Positions 1 to 9,469 of a stretch of DNA of 64,000 nt are shown here, piece by piece. A program made the translations under genes and the position numbers. Each line of letters begins with the position of its first letter. Within the stretch, counting starts at the first letter, position 1. This DNA comes from Pseudomonas cavernae (GTDB lineage Bacteria; Pseudomonadota; Gammaproteobacteria; Pseudomonadales; Pseudomonadaceae): contig NZ_CP032419.1 in the NCBI RefSeq assembly GCF_003595175.1, forward strand, positions 248,001-312,000, written 5' to 3'. The notes under the pieces are model-generated. The model had not been told where the DNA came from. It searched no databases and saw only the letters and a program-made list of their open reading frames with translations.

Positions 1-1383
1 GAGCGCGCCGCCGACGTCAAGGACCTCGGCCGGCGCCTGCTCGCCTACCTGCAGCAGGAGCGCAAGCAGAAGCTGGTGTATGCGGACAACACCATCCTGG
101 TCAGCGAGGAACTGTCGCCGGCGATGCTCGGCGAAGTGCCAGAGGGCAAGCTGGTCGGCCTGGTCTCGGTGCTCGGCTCGGGCAACTCGCACGTCGCCAT
201 CCTCGCCCGCGCCATGGGCATTCCCACGGTGATGGGCGCGGTCGACCTGCCCTATTCCAAGCTCGACGGCATCAACCTGATCATCGACGGCTACCACGGC
301 GAGGTGTTCACCAACCCCAGCGAAATGCTGCGCAAGCAGTACGCCGAGGTGGTCGAGGAGGAACGCCAGCTGTCCCAGGGCCTCAGTGCCCTGCGCGAGC
401 TGCCCTGCGAGACGCTCGACGGCCACCGCCTGCCGCTGTGGGTCAACACCGGCCTGCTCGCCGACGTCAAGCGCGCGCAGGAGCGCGGCGCCGAGGGCGT
501 CGGCCTGTACCGCACGGAAGTGCCGTTCATGAACGGCGAGCGCTTCCCCAGCGAGAGGGAACAGCTGGCCACCTACCGCGAGCAACTGGCCGCCTTCCAT
601 CCGTTGCCAGTGACCATGCGCACCCTCGACATCGGTGGCGACAAGGCGCTGTCCTACTTCCCGATCAAGGAAGAGAACCCCTTCCTCGGTTGGCGCGGCA
701 TCCGCGTCACCCTCGATCACCCGGAAATCTTCCTGGTGCAGACCCGCGCCATGCTCAAGGCCAGCGAGGGCCTGGACAACCTGCGCATCCTCCTGCCGAT
801 GATCTCCGGCACCCACGAGCTGGAGGAGGCGCTGCACCTGATCCACCGCGCCTGGGGCGAGGTGCGCGACGAGGGCGTGGACATCCCCATGCCACCGGTG
901 GGGGCGATGATCGAAGTGCCGGCGGCGGTCTATCAGGTGCGCGAGCTGGCCCGCCAGGTGGATTTCCTCTCGGTCGGCTCCAACGACCTGACCCAGTATC
1001 TGCTGGCGGTGGACCGCAACAACCCGCGGGTCGCCGACCTCTACGACTTCCTCCACCCGGCGGTGCTGCAGGCACTGCGCCTGGTGGTCGACGGCGCCCA
1101 CGCCGAAGGCAAGCCGGTGAGCATCTGCGGCGAAATGGCCGGCGACCCGGCCTCGGCGATGCTGCTGATGGCCATGGGCTTCGACAGCCTGTCGATGAAC
1201 GCCACCAACCTGCCCAAGGTCAAGTGGCTGCTGCGCCAGATCAGCCTGACCAAGGCCAAGGAACTGTTGGCCCAGCTGATGACCATCGACAACCCGCAGG
1301 TCACCCACAGCAGCCTGCAGCTGGCCCTGCGCAACCTGGGCCTCGGCCGGGTGATCAACCCGGCGGCGACCCTCCAGGTCTGA
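1..1383 (+). CDS. ptsP: Phosphoenolpyruvate-protein phosphotransferase PtsP (EI-Ntr), 3' part
   Basis: First enzyme of the nitrogen-related phosphotransferase chain: it takes phosphate from phosphoenolpyruvate and passes it to NPr. The reading frame is open from the first base, so the 5' part, including the GAF sensor domain, lies outside the window; about 460 residues are visible. The phospho-histidine domain shows GSGNSHVAILARAMGIPTV, with the active His near window residue 64. The C-terminal PEP-binding barrel shows LDIGGDKALSYF, GWRGIRV, SVGSNDLTQYLLAVDRNN and the Cys-containing CGEMAGDP. The ending matches the family. The next gene starts 15 bases after the stop. Upstream in PAO1 is the RNA pyrophosphohydrolase gene, out of view here. 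Confidence 0.96.
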   Translation, partial: ERAADVKDLGRRLLAYLQQERKQKLVYADNTILVSEELSPAMLGEVPEGKLVGLVSVLGSGNSHVAILARAMGIPTVMGAVDLPYSKLDGINLIIDGYHGEVFTNPSEMLRKQYAEVVEEERQLSQGLSALRELPCETLDGHRLPLWVNTGLLADVKRAQERGAEGVGLYRTEVPFMNGERFPSEREQLATYREQLAAFHPLPVTMRTLDIGGDKALSYFPIKEENPFLGWRGIRVTLDHPEIFLVQTRAMLKASEGLDNLRILLPMISGTHELEEALHLIHRAWGEVRDEGVDIPMPPVGAMIEVPAAVYQVRELARQVDFLSVGSNDLTQYLLAVDRNNPRVADLYDFLHPAVLQALRLVVDGAHAEGKPVSICGEMAGDPASAMLLMAMGFDSLSMNATNLPKVKWLLRQISLTKAKELLAQLMTIDNPQVTHSSLQLALRNLGLGRVINPAATLQV

Positions 1384-1397
1384 GCGTGGTCGGGGCG

Positions 1398-2249
1398 ATG
1401 AGCGATCACCCCAGTCTCTCCCTCACCCATCTGGCCGACCTGCAGCTGTCGGCGGCCAGCGCCTTGGTGTGCCAGGGCGACAGCCTGTGGCTGGTGGCCG
1501 ACGACGCCCTGGTCCTGCAGCGCTACAGCCTGAGCGGTGCGCCCCGCGAGGAGATCGTCCTGCTGGTGGGCGAATTGCCGCGCGAGGCCGCCGAACGCAA
1601 GGCGTACAAGGCGGATTTCGAGGCGCTGCTCCAGTTGTCGGATGACGCCCTGCTGGCGCTGGGCTCCGGCTCGACCGCTCGGCGCCGGCGCGGCTGCCTG
1701 ATCCAGGCGGGCCAGGTGCGGCGCGTCGATCTCAGTCCGCTCTACCTCGAGCTGGAGCAGCACTTTGCCGAGCTGAACGTCGAGGGCGCGCTGGTGCTGG
1801 GCGAGCAGCTGCTGCTGGCGCAACGCGGCAACGGCGCGACGGCCCAGAACGCGTTGGTTTTTCTCGATCTGCCCCAGGTCTTGACCGATCTCGCCGCCGG
1901 CCAGCTGAGCGCGGCGGCGCTGCGGCGGATCTTGCCGCTGGCGTTGGGAGCGCTGGACGGCGTGCCGCTGGGTCTCACCGATCTGGCGCTCGACCCGCAG
2001 GGCCGGCTGTATTTCAGTGCGGCCGCCGAGGCCAGTGCTTCCACCTATCTGGACGGCGCCTGCGCCGGCAGCCTGCTCGGACGTCTCGATCAAGACTTCC
2101 GCATCGCCTGGCGGGCACGCCTCGCGCCGTCGGCGAAGATCGAAGGGCTGGCCTTCCAGGCCGACGGTCGTCTGTTGCTGGTCGCCGATGCGGATGACCC
2201 GCAGCGGCCGGCACCGCTGTTTGCCCTGGATGGCCTGAGCGGAGGCTAG
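1398..2249 (+). CDS. Conserved hypothetical protein, beta-propeller-like (PA0338-type)
   Basis: 283-residue protein of unknown function. I chose the ATG at 1398; a GTG at 1386 is also in frame. The sequence has recurring blocks of the kind LWLVADDALVLQRYSL, LTDLALDPQGRLYFSA and IEGLAFQADGRLLLVADAD, which look like propeller blades, but I cannot assign a named family. There is no signal peptide or membrane segment, so it is probably cytoplasmic. It follows ptsP by 15 bases and is probably co-transcribed. It converges with the NRDE gene, the two ends overlapping by four bases. Confidence 0.75.
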   Translation: MSDHPSLSLTHLADLQLSAASALVCQGDSLWLVADDALVLQRYSLSGAPREEIVLLVGELPREAAERKAYKADFEALLQLSDDALLALGSGSTARRRRGCLIQAGQVRRVDLSPLYLELEQHFAELNVEGALVLGEQLLLAQRGNGATAQNALVFLDLPQVLTDLAAGQLSAAALRRILPLALGALDGVPLGLTDLALDPQGRLYFSAAAEASASTYLDGACAGSLLGRLDQDFRIAWRARLAPSAKIEGLAFQADGRLLLVADADDPQRPAPLFALDGLSGG

Positions 2250-2992
2250 AGTCGCAAGCTGACCTCGCCCAGATGCGCGCCATAGGGGCCGAAGCTGCGC
2301 TCGACCAGGGTCTGGGTGCCGTCGGCGCGGCGGATCAGGGCGGTGCTGGCGCGGGTGCCGTAGTTCGGGCTGGCGATGAACATGCTCGACAGCAGGCGTT
2401 CGGTGGCGAGGCCGACACCGGTGTCTGGCAGGGCACTGTCGGCGGCCGCTTGAGCATCGCCGAGCAGCTCCAGCAGCGCCTGCGGCTGAGCCGCGTCGAG
2501 GCAGGCGGCGAGGCCGGCCTTGGCCCGCTGCAGCTTCGGCCAGGGCGTATCCAGGCTGGCGTTGGATAACCCGTAGAGCCCGGGCGCCAGGCGCTGTGGC
2601 TGGCCCTCATGGGAGTTCAGGTAGCAGAGCTGGTCGGCATCGCCGACCAGCAGGTTGAAGCCGCTGTAGGCGTCCGCTCGCGCCGCCACCTCGGCCAGAT
2701 AGCTGCTCGGGCTCAGCCGGCCACGGAGGAACTGCGCCACCAGCTCGCCGCGCGAGTGTCGGCCCAGCGGCTGGCCAGGCTTGCGGATATTGGTCAGCGC
2801 GGCGAAGCGGCCGTTGACGGTGACCCCCAGCCAGGTGCCGCCGGCCTCCAGATCGCGCCCGGCATGCAGGCCCGGCGCATCCTCCCAGGCGGCCAGCGGC
2901 AGGCTCGGGCGGGCATAGAACTCGTCGCGGTTGGCCGCGACCACCAGCGGTAGAGCGTGGTCGGGGCGCCAGGCGAAGACAATCAGGCACAT
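2246..2992 (-). CDS. NRDE family protein (TANGO2-like)
   Basis: 248-residue protein of the NRDE/TANGO2 family, whose biochemical role in bacteria is not established; eukaryotic relatives are linked to haem and lipid handling. It begins MCLIVFAW and carries the family hallmark AANRDEFYARP near the N-terminus, then GGTWLGVTVNGRFAALTN and SRGELV. I chose the ATG at 2992 because the family starts directly with M-C-hydrophobic and the longer frame adds unrelated residues. The initial Met-Cys resembles an N-terminal nucleophile arrangement (inference). Confidence 0.88.
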   Translation of the reverse strand: MCLIVFAWRPDHALPLVVAANRDEFYARPSLPLAAWEDAPGLHAGRDLEAGGTWLGVTVNGRFAALTNIRKPGQPLGRHSRGELVAQFLRGRLSPSSYLAEVAARADAYSGFNLLVGDADQLCYLNSHEGQPQRLAPGLYGLSNASLDTPWPKLQRAKAGLAACLDAAQPQALLELLGDAQAAADSALPDTGVGLATERLLSSMFIASPNYGTRASTALIRRADGTQTLVERSFGPYGAHLGEVSLRL

Positions 2993-3144
2993 CAGGCAGT
3001 TTTCCAGAGGGCGAAGTTCAGAGCATAAAGGCTGCGCGGCGGTGCGGCGAGGGTTCGATGGGTGCGTCCGCGGCCAGTCGATCACCTGCGGTGGAGGCGG
3101 CTGGGCGCATCCGTTACCATGCCGGATCGTTTTCGGGGGTGTCG

Positions 3145-3927
3145 ATGGAATTCCTGCTGTATTTGCTGCTGGGCGCCGGCGCGGGCGTGCTGGCCGGGCT
3201 GTTCGGCGTCGGTGGCGGGATGATCATCGTGCCGGTGTTGGTGTTCAGCTTCAGCGCCCAGGGTTTCGATCCGGCGATTCTCACCCACATGGCGGTCGGC
3301 ACCTCGCTGGCCAGCATCATCTTCACCTCGGTCAACTCGGTGCTCGAACACCAGCGCAAGGGCGCGGTGAACTGGACGGTGTTCGCCTGGATGGCGCTGG
3401 GTATCCTGGTCGGCGCCGGCCTCGGCGCGCTGACCGCCAAGGCGATCGCCGGGCCCATGCTGCAGAGGATCATCGGCATATTCGCCATCAGCATCGCCGT
3501 GCAGATGGCCTTCGAGCTGCGCCCCAAGGCCAGCGGCGGCCTGCCCGGCAAGCCCGGGCTGAGCGCGGCCGGTGGCGTGGTCGGCTGGGCCTCGGCGATC
3601 TTCGGCATCGGCGGCGGCTCGCTGACCGTGCCCCTCCTGGTCTGGCGCGGACAGAGCATGCAGCAGGCGGTGGCCACTTCGGCGGCCTGTGGTCTGCCGA
3701 TTGCCTTGGTCGGCGCCCTGAGCTTTATGCTATTGGGCTGGCACAGCCCGAGCCTGCCACAGTGGAGCCTGGGCTTCGTCTATCTGCCGGCGCTGGTCGG
3801 TATCGCGGCCGCCAGCATGCCGTTCGCCCGCGTCGGCGCGCGCTTGGCACATCGGCTGCCGCAACGGGTACTCAAGCGCCTGTTCGCCCTGTTGCTGTTG
3901 AGTGTTGGTCTGAACTTTCTGATTTAA
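3145..3927 (+). CDS. TSUP family sulfite exporter (TauE/SafE-like) membrane permease
   Basis: 260-residue inner membrane protein with about eight hydrophobic segments. It has the duplicated TSUP pattern: the first half shows AGLFGVGGGMIIVPVLV and the second ASAIFGIGGGSLTVPLLVW. TSUP proteins move sulfite, sulfoacetate or other small organosulfur anions; the substrate here is not determined. ATG 3145 was chosen because it opens straight into the first membrane segment. It ends nine bases before the lgt start, so the two are likely co-transcribed. Confidence 0.88.
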   Translation: MEFLLYLLLGAGAGVLAGLFGVGGGMIIVPVLVFSFSAQGFDPAILTHMAVGTSLASIIFTSVNSVLEHQRKGAVNWTVFAWMALGILVGAGLGALTAKAIAGPMLQRIIGIFAISIAVQMAFELRPKASGGLPGKPGLSAAGGVVGWASAIFGIGGGSLTVPLLVWRGQSMQQAVATSAACGLPIALVGALSFMLLGWHSPSLPQWSLGFVYLPALVGIAAASMPFARVGARLAHRLPQRVLKRLFALLLLSVGLNFLI

Positions 3928-3936
3928 GGAGTAGTG

Positions 3937-4740
3937 ATGCTGCCTTACCCGCAGATCGACCCGGTGGCGATTGCCCTCGGTCCGCTGAAAATCCACTGGT
4001 ACGGCCTGATGTACCTGGTCGGCATCGGCGGCGCCTGGTGGCTGGCGTCGCGCCGGCTTAAGGCCTTCGATCCGGCCTGGAGCAAGGAGAAACTCTCCGA
4101 CCTGGTGTTCTGGGTGGCCATGGGGGTGATCCTCGGCGGCCGCCTCGGCTACGTGCTGTTCTATGACCTGTCGGCCTACGTCGCCAACCCGCTGCTGATC
4201 TTCGAGGTGTGGAAGGGCGGCATGTCGTTCCACGGCGGCTTCATCGGCGTGATGCTGGCGACCTGGTGGTTCGGCAAGCGCAACGGCAAGAGCTTCTTCG
4301 CGCTGATGGACTTCATCGCCCCGCTGGTACCCATCGGCCTGGGCGCCGGGCGCATCGGCAACTTCATCAACGCCGAGCTGTGGGGCAAGGCTACCGACCT
4401 GCCCTGGGCCATGATCTTTCCCACCGACCCGCAGCAGCTGCCGCGCCATCCCTCGCAGCTGTATCAGTTCGCCCTCGAGGGCGTGGCGCTGTTCGTCATC
4501 CTCTGGTTGTTCTCGCGTAAGCCGCGGCCGACCATGGCGGTGTCCGGCGTGTTCGCCCTGTGCTACGGGCTGTTCCGCTTCGCCGTCGAGTTCGTTCGCG
4601 TGCCGGATGCTCAGCTCGGCTATCTGGCCTTCGGCTGGCTGACCATGGGCCAGGTGCTGTGCCTGCCGATGATCCTCGGCGGCATCGCCCTGATCGTCAT
4701 CGCTTACAAGCGCCAGGCGGCGCCAGGAGTTGCCGGATGA
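3937..4740 (+). CDS. lgt: Prolipoprotein diacylglyceryl transferase Lgt
   Basis: Inner membrane enzyme that transfers diacylglycerol from phosphatidylglycerol to the lipobox Cys of prolipoproteins, the first step of lipoprotein maturation. The 267-residue length and about seven membrane segments fit the family. Visible motifs are [18 protein letters not shown] (essential His) and the signature [19 protein letters not shown] 3937 has AAGGAG five bases upstream; the in-frame GTG at 3934 is less likely. Its stop overlaps the thyA start as ATGA, as in other pseudomonads. Confidence 0.97.
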   Translation: MLPYPQIDPVAIALGPLKIHWYGLMYLVGIGGAWWLASRRLKAFDPAWSKEKLSDLVFWVAMGVILGGRLGYVLFYDLSAYVANPLLIFEVWKGGMSFHGGFIGVMLATWWFGKRNGKSFFALMDFIAPLVPIGLGAGRIGNFINAELWGKATDLPWAMIFPTDPQQLPRHPSQLYQFALEGVALFVILWLFSRKPRPTMAVSGVFALCYGLFRFAVEFVRVPDAQLGYLAFGWLTMGQVLCLPMILGGIALIVIAYKRQAAPGVAG

Positions 4741-5531
4741 AACAATATCTCGACCTGATGCGCCTGGTGCGCGACACCGGCACCTTCAAGAGCGACCGCA
4801 CCGGCACCGGCACCTACTCGGTGTTCGGCCACCAGATGCGCTTCAATCTGGCCGACGGTTTCCCGCTGGTGACCACCAAGAAGTGCCACCTGCGCTCGAT
4901 CATCGTCGAGCTGCTGTGGTTCCTCCAGGGCGACACCAACATCAAGTACCTCAAGGACCACGGCGTCAGCATCTGGGACGAGTGGGCCGACGATAACGGC
5001 GACCTCGGCCCGGTGTACGGCTACCAGTGGCGTAGCTGGCCGGCGCCGAACGGCGCGGCGATCGACCAGATCGGCAAGGTTGTCGAGATGATCAAGAAGA
5101 GCCCGGACTCGCGGCGGCTGATCGTCTCCGCCTGGAACCCGGCGCTGGTCGACGAGATGGCCCTGCCGCCGTGCCACGCGCTGTTCCAGTTCTATGTCGC
5201 CGACGGCAAGCTCAGCTGCCAGCTGTACCAGCGCTCGGCCGACATCTTCCTCGGCGTGCCGTTCAACATCGCCAGCTACGCGCTGCTGACCCTGATGGTC
5301 GCCCAGGTCTGCGACCTTGCGCCTGGCGAGTTCATCTGGACCGGCGGCGACTGCCACCTGTACGCCAACCATATCGAGCAGGCCGACCTGCAGCTGACCC
5401 GCGAGCCGCTGCCGCTGCCGACCATGAAGCTCAATCCGGCGGTCAAGGACCTGTTCGCCTTCCGCTTCGAGGACTTCGAGCTGGTCGGCTACCAGGCGCA
5501 CCCGCATATCAAGGCGCCGGTCGCCGTTTAG
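4737..5531 (+). CDS. thyA: Thymidylate synthase
   Basis: Converts dUMP to dTMP using methylene-tetrahydrofolate, producing dihydrofolate that folA (12 kb downstream) recycles. It is 264 residues, the same length as the E. coli enzyme, so indels are few. The catalytic Cys lies in [12 protein letters not shown] around residue 146, followed by the dUMP-binding [18 protein letters not shown]. The N-terminal [13 protein letters not shown] arginine loop is present. The start overlaps the lgt stop by four bases, so the genes are translationally coupled. Confidence 0.98.
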   Translation: MKQYLDLMRLVRDTGTFKSDRTGTGTYSVFGHQMRFNLADGFPLVTTKKCHLRSIIVELLWFLQGDTNIKYLKDHGVSIWDEWADDNGDLGPVYGYQWRSWPAPNGAAIDQIGKVVEMIKKSPDSRRLIVSAWNPALVDEMALPPCHALFQFYVADGKLSCQLYQRSADIFLGVPFNIASYALLTLMVAQVCDLAPGEFIWTGGDCHLYANHIEQADLQLTREPLPLPTMKLNPAVKDLFAFRFEDFELVGYQAHPHIKAPVAV

Positions 5532-5545
5532 CGCGGAGCGCGGCC

Positions 5546-6406
5546 ATGCTCGCCGAGCTGAAGGCCTTCTACACCGTCGCCCGCCTGGGCAGCGTGACCC
5601 AGGCGGCGAAGAAGCTCAGCCTCAGCCAGCCGACGGTGACCACCCAGATCCGCAACCTCGAGAGCCAGTACGGCGTCGAGCTGTTCTACCGAGGCGGCCG
5701 TGGCCTGAGCCTGAGCGAGGAGGGCGCGCGGCTGCTGCCGCTGGTCAAGGACCTGCTGCAGCGCGAGGCCGACATCGACTTCCACCTGCGCAACGCCGGC
5801 CAGCTGCAGGGCCGCCTGCGCATCGGCGCCACCGCGCCCTATTACGTCCTCGACCTGATCAAGCTGTTCCGCGAGCGCTTGCCGCAGATCGCCGTGTCGG
5901 TGGAGATCGGCAACTCGCAGCAGGTGCTCGAGGCGCTGGAGGAGTACCGCGTCGATCTGGCCGCCTCCTCGCAACTGCTCGACGACGCGCGCCTGACCCG
6001 CCTGCACCTGGGCCGCGATCCGCTGGTGCTGGCGGTGCACCGCGCGCATCCGCTGGCGGCGCAGACCTCGGTGCCGCTGAGTGCGCTGAGCGGCCATTGC
6101 CTGCTGCTGCGCGAGGCCGGCTCGACCACCCGCCAGCTCACCGAGGCCATGCTCCGTGACGCCGGCGTGGCGCTCGGCCCGCTGCTGGAGATCGGCAGCC
6201 GCGAGTCGATCCGCGAGGCGGTGCTGCGCAACATCGGCGTCAGCATCATCGCCCGCCACGAGGTGCCGGATAACCCCGAGCTGCGGGTGATCGAGCTGCA
6301 GGGCGCGGCGCAGATCGACGAATACCTCTATTGCCTCAAGGAGCGCCGCCAGGCGCGCCTGCCGGCGGCGTTTTTGGCGCTGGCGCGGGAGTTGGCGGGC
6401 GCCTGA
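5546..6406 (+). CDS. LysR family regulator of aminoethylphosphonate catabolism
   Basis: 286-residue LysR-type regulator. Residues 1-60 form the winged helix-turn-helix (AKKLSLSQPTVTTQIRNLE), followed by a periplasmic-binding-protein-like effector domain (LRIGATAPYYVLDLIKLF onward). It resembles the LysR subgroup found with aminoethylphosphonate genes, and its position just upstream of a phosphonate-type ABC transporter supports that. It begins 14 bases after thyA but belongs functionally to the downstream genes. The inducer is inferred to be the phosphonate itself or a breakdown product. Confidence 0.85.
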   Translation: MLAELKAFYTVARLGSVTQAAKKLSLSQPTVTTQIRNLESQYGVELFYRGGRGLSLSEEGARLLPLVKDLLQREADIDFHLRNAGQLQGRLRIGATAPYYVLDLIKLFRERLPQIAVSVEIGNSQQVLEALEEYRVDLAASSQLLDDARLTRLHLGRDPLVLAVHRAHPLAAQTSVPLSALSGHCLLLREAGSTTRQLTEAMLRDAGVALGPLLEIGSRESIREAVLRNIGVSIIARHEVPDNPELRVIELQGAAQIDEYLYCLKERRQARLPAAFLALARELAGA

Positions 6407-6446
6407 GCAACGCCACTTCATCCGGGCTGCGGTAGCTGACGCTTTT

Positions 6447-6524
6447 GTAGGTTGGGTTGAGTCGCGGAGCGACGATACCCAACAGCGCGCCCCGTTGGGT
6501 ATCGCTGCGCTCAACCCAACCTAC
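6447..6524. repeat. Intergenic palindromic repeat (GGGTTGAG / ATACCCA family), paired copy
   Basis: Two facing copies of a repeat: GTAGGTTGGGTTGAG then GATACCCAAC, followed by GTTGGGTATCGCTGCGC and CTCAACCCAACCTAC. The whole unit is an inverted repeat that would fold into a long hairpin. Related copies occur at 18559, 21114 and 23380, with more diverged ones at 11885 and 12667. It fills most of the gap between the LysR gene and the transporter operon. It is a REP-type element, possibly acting as a terminator. Confidence 0.85.
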
Positions 6525-6655
6525 GGACCTGCGTCCGCCACATCCCCCAAAAATCCCAATCCCCCTATCGCCGGCTTTTGCCTCGCTGCCACATAGCCTT
6601 CGCATTCGCGCTCTAGCATGACCCTCGTCGCGTAACGTTCCACGAGGTCGTCAGC

Positions 6656-7711
6656 ATGTCCAGTTCAGTCCCCGCCGCCCATTTGCAGGTGCGTGGTATC
6701 CACAAGCGCTTCGGCGCCTTCACCGCGCTCGATGGGGTGTCGCTAGACGTCGCCCAGGGCGAGCTGGTGTGCCTGCTCGGCCCCTCCGGTTGCGGCAAGA
6801 CCACGCTGCTGCGCTGCATCGCCGGCCTCGAGCGCCAGGACGGCGGCAGCCTGCACAGCGGTGCGCGCGACATCTCGAGCCTGCCGCCGCAGGCGCGCGA
6901 CTACGGCATCCTGTTCCAGTCCTACGCGCTGTTCCCCAACCTGACGGTGGCGCAGAACATCGGTTACGGCCTGAACAACCTCAGCCGCGACGAGCAGCGC
7001 GCGCGGGTGGCGGAAATGCTCGAGCTGGTCGACCTGGCCGGCAGCGAGCAGAAATATCCCGGTCAGCTCTCCGGCGGCCAGCAGCAGCGGGTCGCCATGG
7101 CCCGCGCGCTGGCGCCGGCGCCGTCGCTGCTGCTGCTCGATGAGCCGATGTCGGCGCTGGATGCGCGGGTGCGCGAGCATCTGTGCGGCGAGTTGCGCCA
7201 GCTGCAGCAGCGCCTCGACATCACCACCCTGATGGTCACCCACAACCAGGACGAGGCCATGCTGATGGCCGACCGCATCGCGGTGATGAACCACGGCCGC
7301 ATCGAGCAGTACGCCAGCCCCCAAGAACTCTACTGCCAGCCGGCCACGCCGTTCGTCGCCGAGTTCGTCGGCCAGGGCAACTGGCTGCCGTTCGAGCGCG
7401 ACGGCCAGGGTCAGGCCTGCATCGGCGGTCAGCCGGTGCAGCTGAGCGACAGCCGCGGCGGCATGCGCGGCCGGCTGTTCTGCCGCCCGGAGGCGATCGG
7501 CGTCAATCCGGCCAGCCATGCCGACAACCGCTTCCGCGCCCAGGTGCGCGAGATCACCTTCCTCGGCAACCGCTGCCGGATGAGCTTCGAGCTGGCGCAG
7601 CTGCCCGGCCATGCGCTGCTCGCCGAGCTGGCGCCGGAGCACATGCCGCAGCTGGCCGGCCCGGAGATCTGGGTGTCGCTGCCGCCGCGCAGCCTGCAGG
7701 TGTTCGCCTGA
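6656..7711 (+). CDS. aepV: Aminoethylphosphonate-type ABC transporter, ATP-binding protein
   Basis: 351-residue ATPase energising phosphonate uptake. Walker A is LGPSGCGKTT (residues 41-50), the signature is LSGGQQQRVAMARALA, and Walker B is LLLLDEPMSALDA; a C-terminal TOBE-like domain follows (FCRPEAIGV onward). It best fits the PhnT/AepV group rather than the PhnC group of C-P lyase systems. The fused permease starts one base after its stop, and the binding protein follows. The symbol comes from the P. putida AepXVW transporter and is assigned by resemblance; phnT is the older label. Confidence 0.85.
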   Translation: MSSSVPAAHLQVRGIHKRFGAFTALDGVSLDVAQGELVCLLGPSGCGKTTLLRCIAGLERQDGGSLHSGARDISSLPPQARDYGILFQSYALFPNLTVAQNIGYGLNNLSRDEQRARVAEMLELVDLAGSEQKYPGQLSGGQQQRVAMARALAPAPSLLLLDEPMSALDARVREHLCGELRQLQQRLDITTLMVTHNQDEAMLMADRIAVMNHGRIEQYASPQELYCQPATPFVAEFVGQGNWLPFERDGQGQACIGGQPVQLSDSRGGMRGRLFCRPEAIGVNPASHADNRFRAQVREITFLGNRCRMSFELAQLPGHALLAELAPEHMPQLAGPEIWVSLPPRSLQVFA

Positions 7712-7712
7712 G

Positions 7713-9431
7713 ATGGAACGCGCGATGAAGATCAGCCCGCTGTTGCCGTTGCGCGTGGCGCGCGGCGATCTGGGCGACCGCCTGTTCGTCGTTGGCGGCC
7801 AATGGCTGCTGCTGGTGCTGCTGACCGGCGCCGTGCTGCTGCCGCTGCTGGCGATCTTCTGGCGCGGCTTCAGCGCCGAGGCCGGGCAGGGCGGCGGCCT
7901 GCTCGCCGCGCGCGAGCTGCTGGCCAGCGCCAACTTCCACTGGCTGCTCGGCAACAGCCTCAAGGTCTCGCTCTGCGTGGCGCTGATCGTGGTGCCGCTG
8001 GCCTACCTGTTCGCCTATGCCCTGCAACGCACGCGGATTCCGGCCAAGGGCCTGTGGCGCGGCATCTCGCTGCTGCCGCTGCTGGCGCCGTCGATGCTGC
8101 CGGGCATCGCCCTGATCTACCTGTTCGGCAACCAGGGCGTGCTGCGCGGGCTGTTCGCCGACAACATCTACGGTTTCTGGGGCATCGTCCTCGGCGAGGC
8201 CATCTACACCTTCCCGCATGCGCTGATGATCCTCCTCTCGGCGCTGGCGCTGGCCGATGCGCGCCTGTTCGACGCCGCCTCGAGCATGGGCGCCTCGCCC
8301 TGGAAGGCGTTTCGCAGCATCACCTGGCCGGGCAGCCGCCAGGGCGTGTTCGCCGCCTTCTGCCTGGTGTTCACCCTGTGCATCACCGACTTCGGCGTGC
8401 CGGTGGTGGTTGGCGGTGATTATCAGGTGCTGGCGCTGGAAGCCTACAAGGCGGTGGTCGGCCAGCAGCAGTTCGGCCGCGGCGCGCTGATCGGCATGGT
8501 CCTGCTGGTGCCGGCGCTGTTCAGCTTCGCCGTCGACCTGTGGCTGCGCCGCCGTCAGCGCGAGGCCATGAGCGGCCGCGCCCAGGTGTTCCAGCCGCAG
8601 CCGGCGCGTCGCCGCGATGCGGCCTTCCTGCTCCTCGTCGGCCTGCTGTGCAGCGTGCTGCTGCTGGTGTTCGGCATGGCGGTGTATTCCTCGCTGGTAC
8701 GGTTCTGGCCCTACGACCTCAGCCTGGCGCTGGATCACTACAGCTTCGCCGACCTGCCCGGCGGCTGGCTGGCCTACCGCAACAGCCTGCTGCTGGCGGC
8801 CGGCACCGCGCTGTTCGGCAGCCTGCTGATCTTCACCGGCGCCTACCTGATCGAGAAGACCCGCCAGAGCGCCTTGACCCAGGCCCTGCGCCTGCTCAGC
8901 TTCGTGCCGATGGCGGTGCCCGGCCTGGTTCTCGGCCTCGGCTACGTGTTCTTCTTCAACCTGCCGAGCAACCCGCTGAGCGGCCTGTACGGCAGCCTGA
9001 GCCTGCTGGTGGTGTGCACCATCGCCCACTTTCTGACCACCGCGCAGCTGACCGCCAGCACCGCGCTGCGCCAGCTCGACGGCGAGTTCGAGGCCGCCGC
9101 GCTGTCGCTGAAGATGCCGCTGTACCGCCACTACCTGCGCGTCACCCTGCCGATCTGCCTGCCGGCGCTGCTCGACATCGTCCGCTACCTGTTCGTCTCG
9201 GCGATGACCACGGTGTCGGCGGCGATCTTCCTCTACAGCCCGGACAGCCTGCTCGCCGCCGTCGCCGTGCTGAACATGGACGACGCCGGCAACGTCGGCG
9301 GCGCCGCCGCCATGTCGACCCTGATCCTGCTCACCTCGGCCGCCGTCTCGCTGCTGCTGGCCTGGGCCTCGCGCGGTCTGTTGCGCCGCTCGCAGGCCTG
9401 GCGCCACGGCGGCGCGCCGGCGATCGCCTGA
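7713..9431 (+). CDS. aepW: Aminoethylphosphonate-type ABC transporter, fused permease
   Basis: 572-residue inner membrane permease carrying two binding-protein-dependent transport domains in one chain. The first EAA-type loop is around ALADARLFDAASSMGASPWKAF, the second around LRQLDGEFEAAALSLKMPLYRHYLRVTLP. The fused architecture is the hallmark of the PhnU/AepW type, so no separate second permease is expected. Start 7713 gives MERAMK; ATG 7725 is an alternative. It sits one base after the ATPase gene. Confidence 0.85.
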   Translation: MERAMKISPLLPLRVARGDLGDRLFVVGGQWLLLVLLTGAVLLPLLAIFWRGFSAEAGQGGGLLAARELLASANFHWLLGNSLKVSLCVALIVVPLAYLFAYALQRTRIPAKGLWRGISLLPLLAPSMLPGIALIYLFGNQGVLRGLFADNIYGFWGIVLGEAIYTFPHALMILLSALALADARLFDAASSMGASPWKAFRSITWPGSRQGVFAAFCLVFTLCITDFGVPVVVGGDYQVLALEAYKAVVGQQQFGRGALIGMVLLVPALFSFAVDLWLRRRQREAMSGRAQVFQPQPARRRDAAFLLLVGLLCSVLLLVFGMAVYSSLVRFWPYDLSLALDHYSFADLPGGWLAYRNSLLLAAGTALFGSLLIFTGAYLIEKTRQSALTQALRLLSFVPMAVPGLVLGLGYVFFFNLPSNPLSGLYGSLSLLVVCTIAHFLTTAQLTASTALRQLDGEFEAAALSLKMPLYRHYLRVTLPICLPALLDIVRYLFVSAMTTVSAAIFLYSPDSLLAAVAVLNMDDAGNVGGAAAMSTLILLTSAAVSLLLAWASRGLLRRSQAWRHGGAPAIA

Positions 9432-9469
9432 ATCCACCCTGCCAAACCAACACCGTCTAGGAGCTCCGC

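Noticed and set aside
438..2249. 603-residue plus-strand frame overlapping ptsP
   Set aside because: Only the part after 1398 is protein-like; the first 320 codons are an out-of-frame Arg/Pro-rich shadow of ptsP.
7554..9437. Long minus-strand open frame of 627 residues opposite the phosphonate permease
   Set aside because: Composition is Gln/Arg/Ala/Gly-rich without motifs, and the plus strand encodes a clear ABC permease; it is an antisense artefact of high GC.
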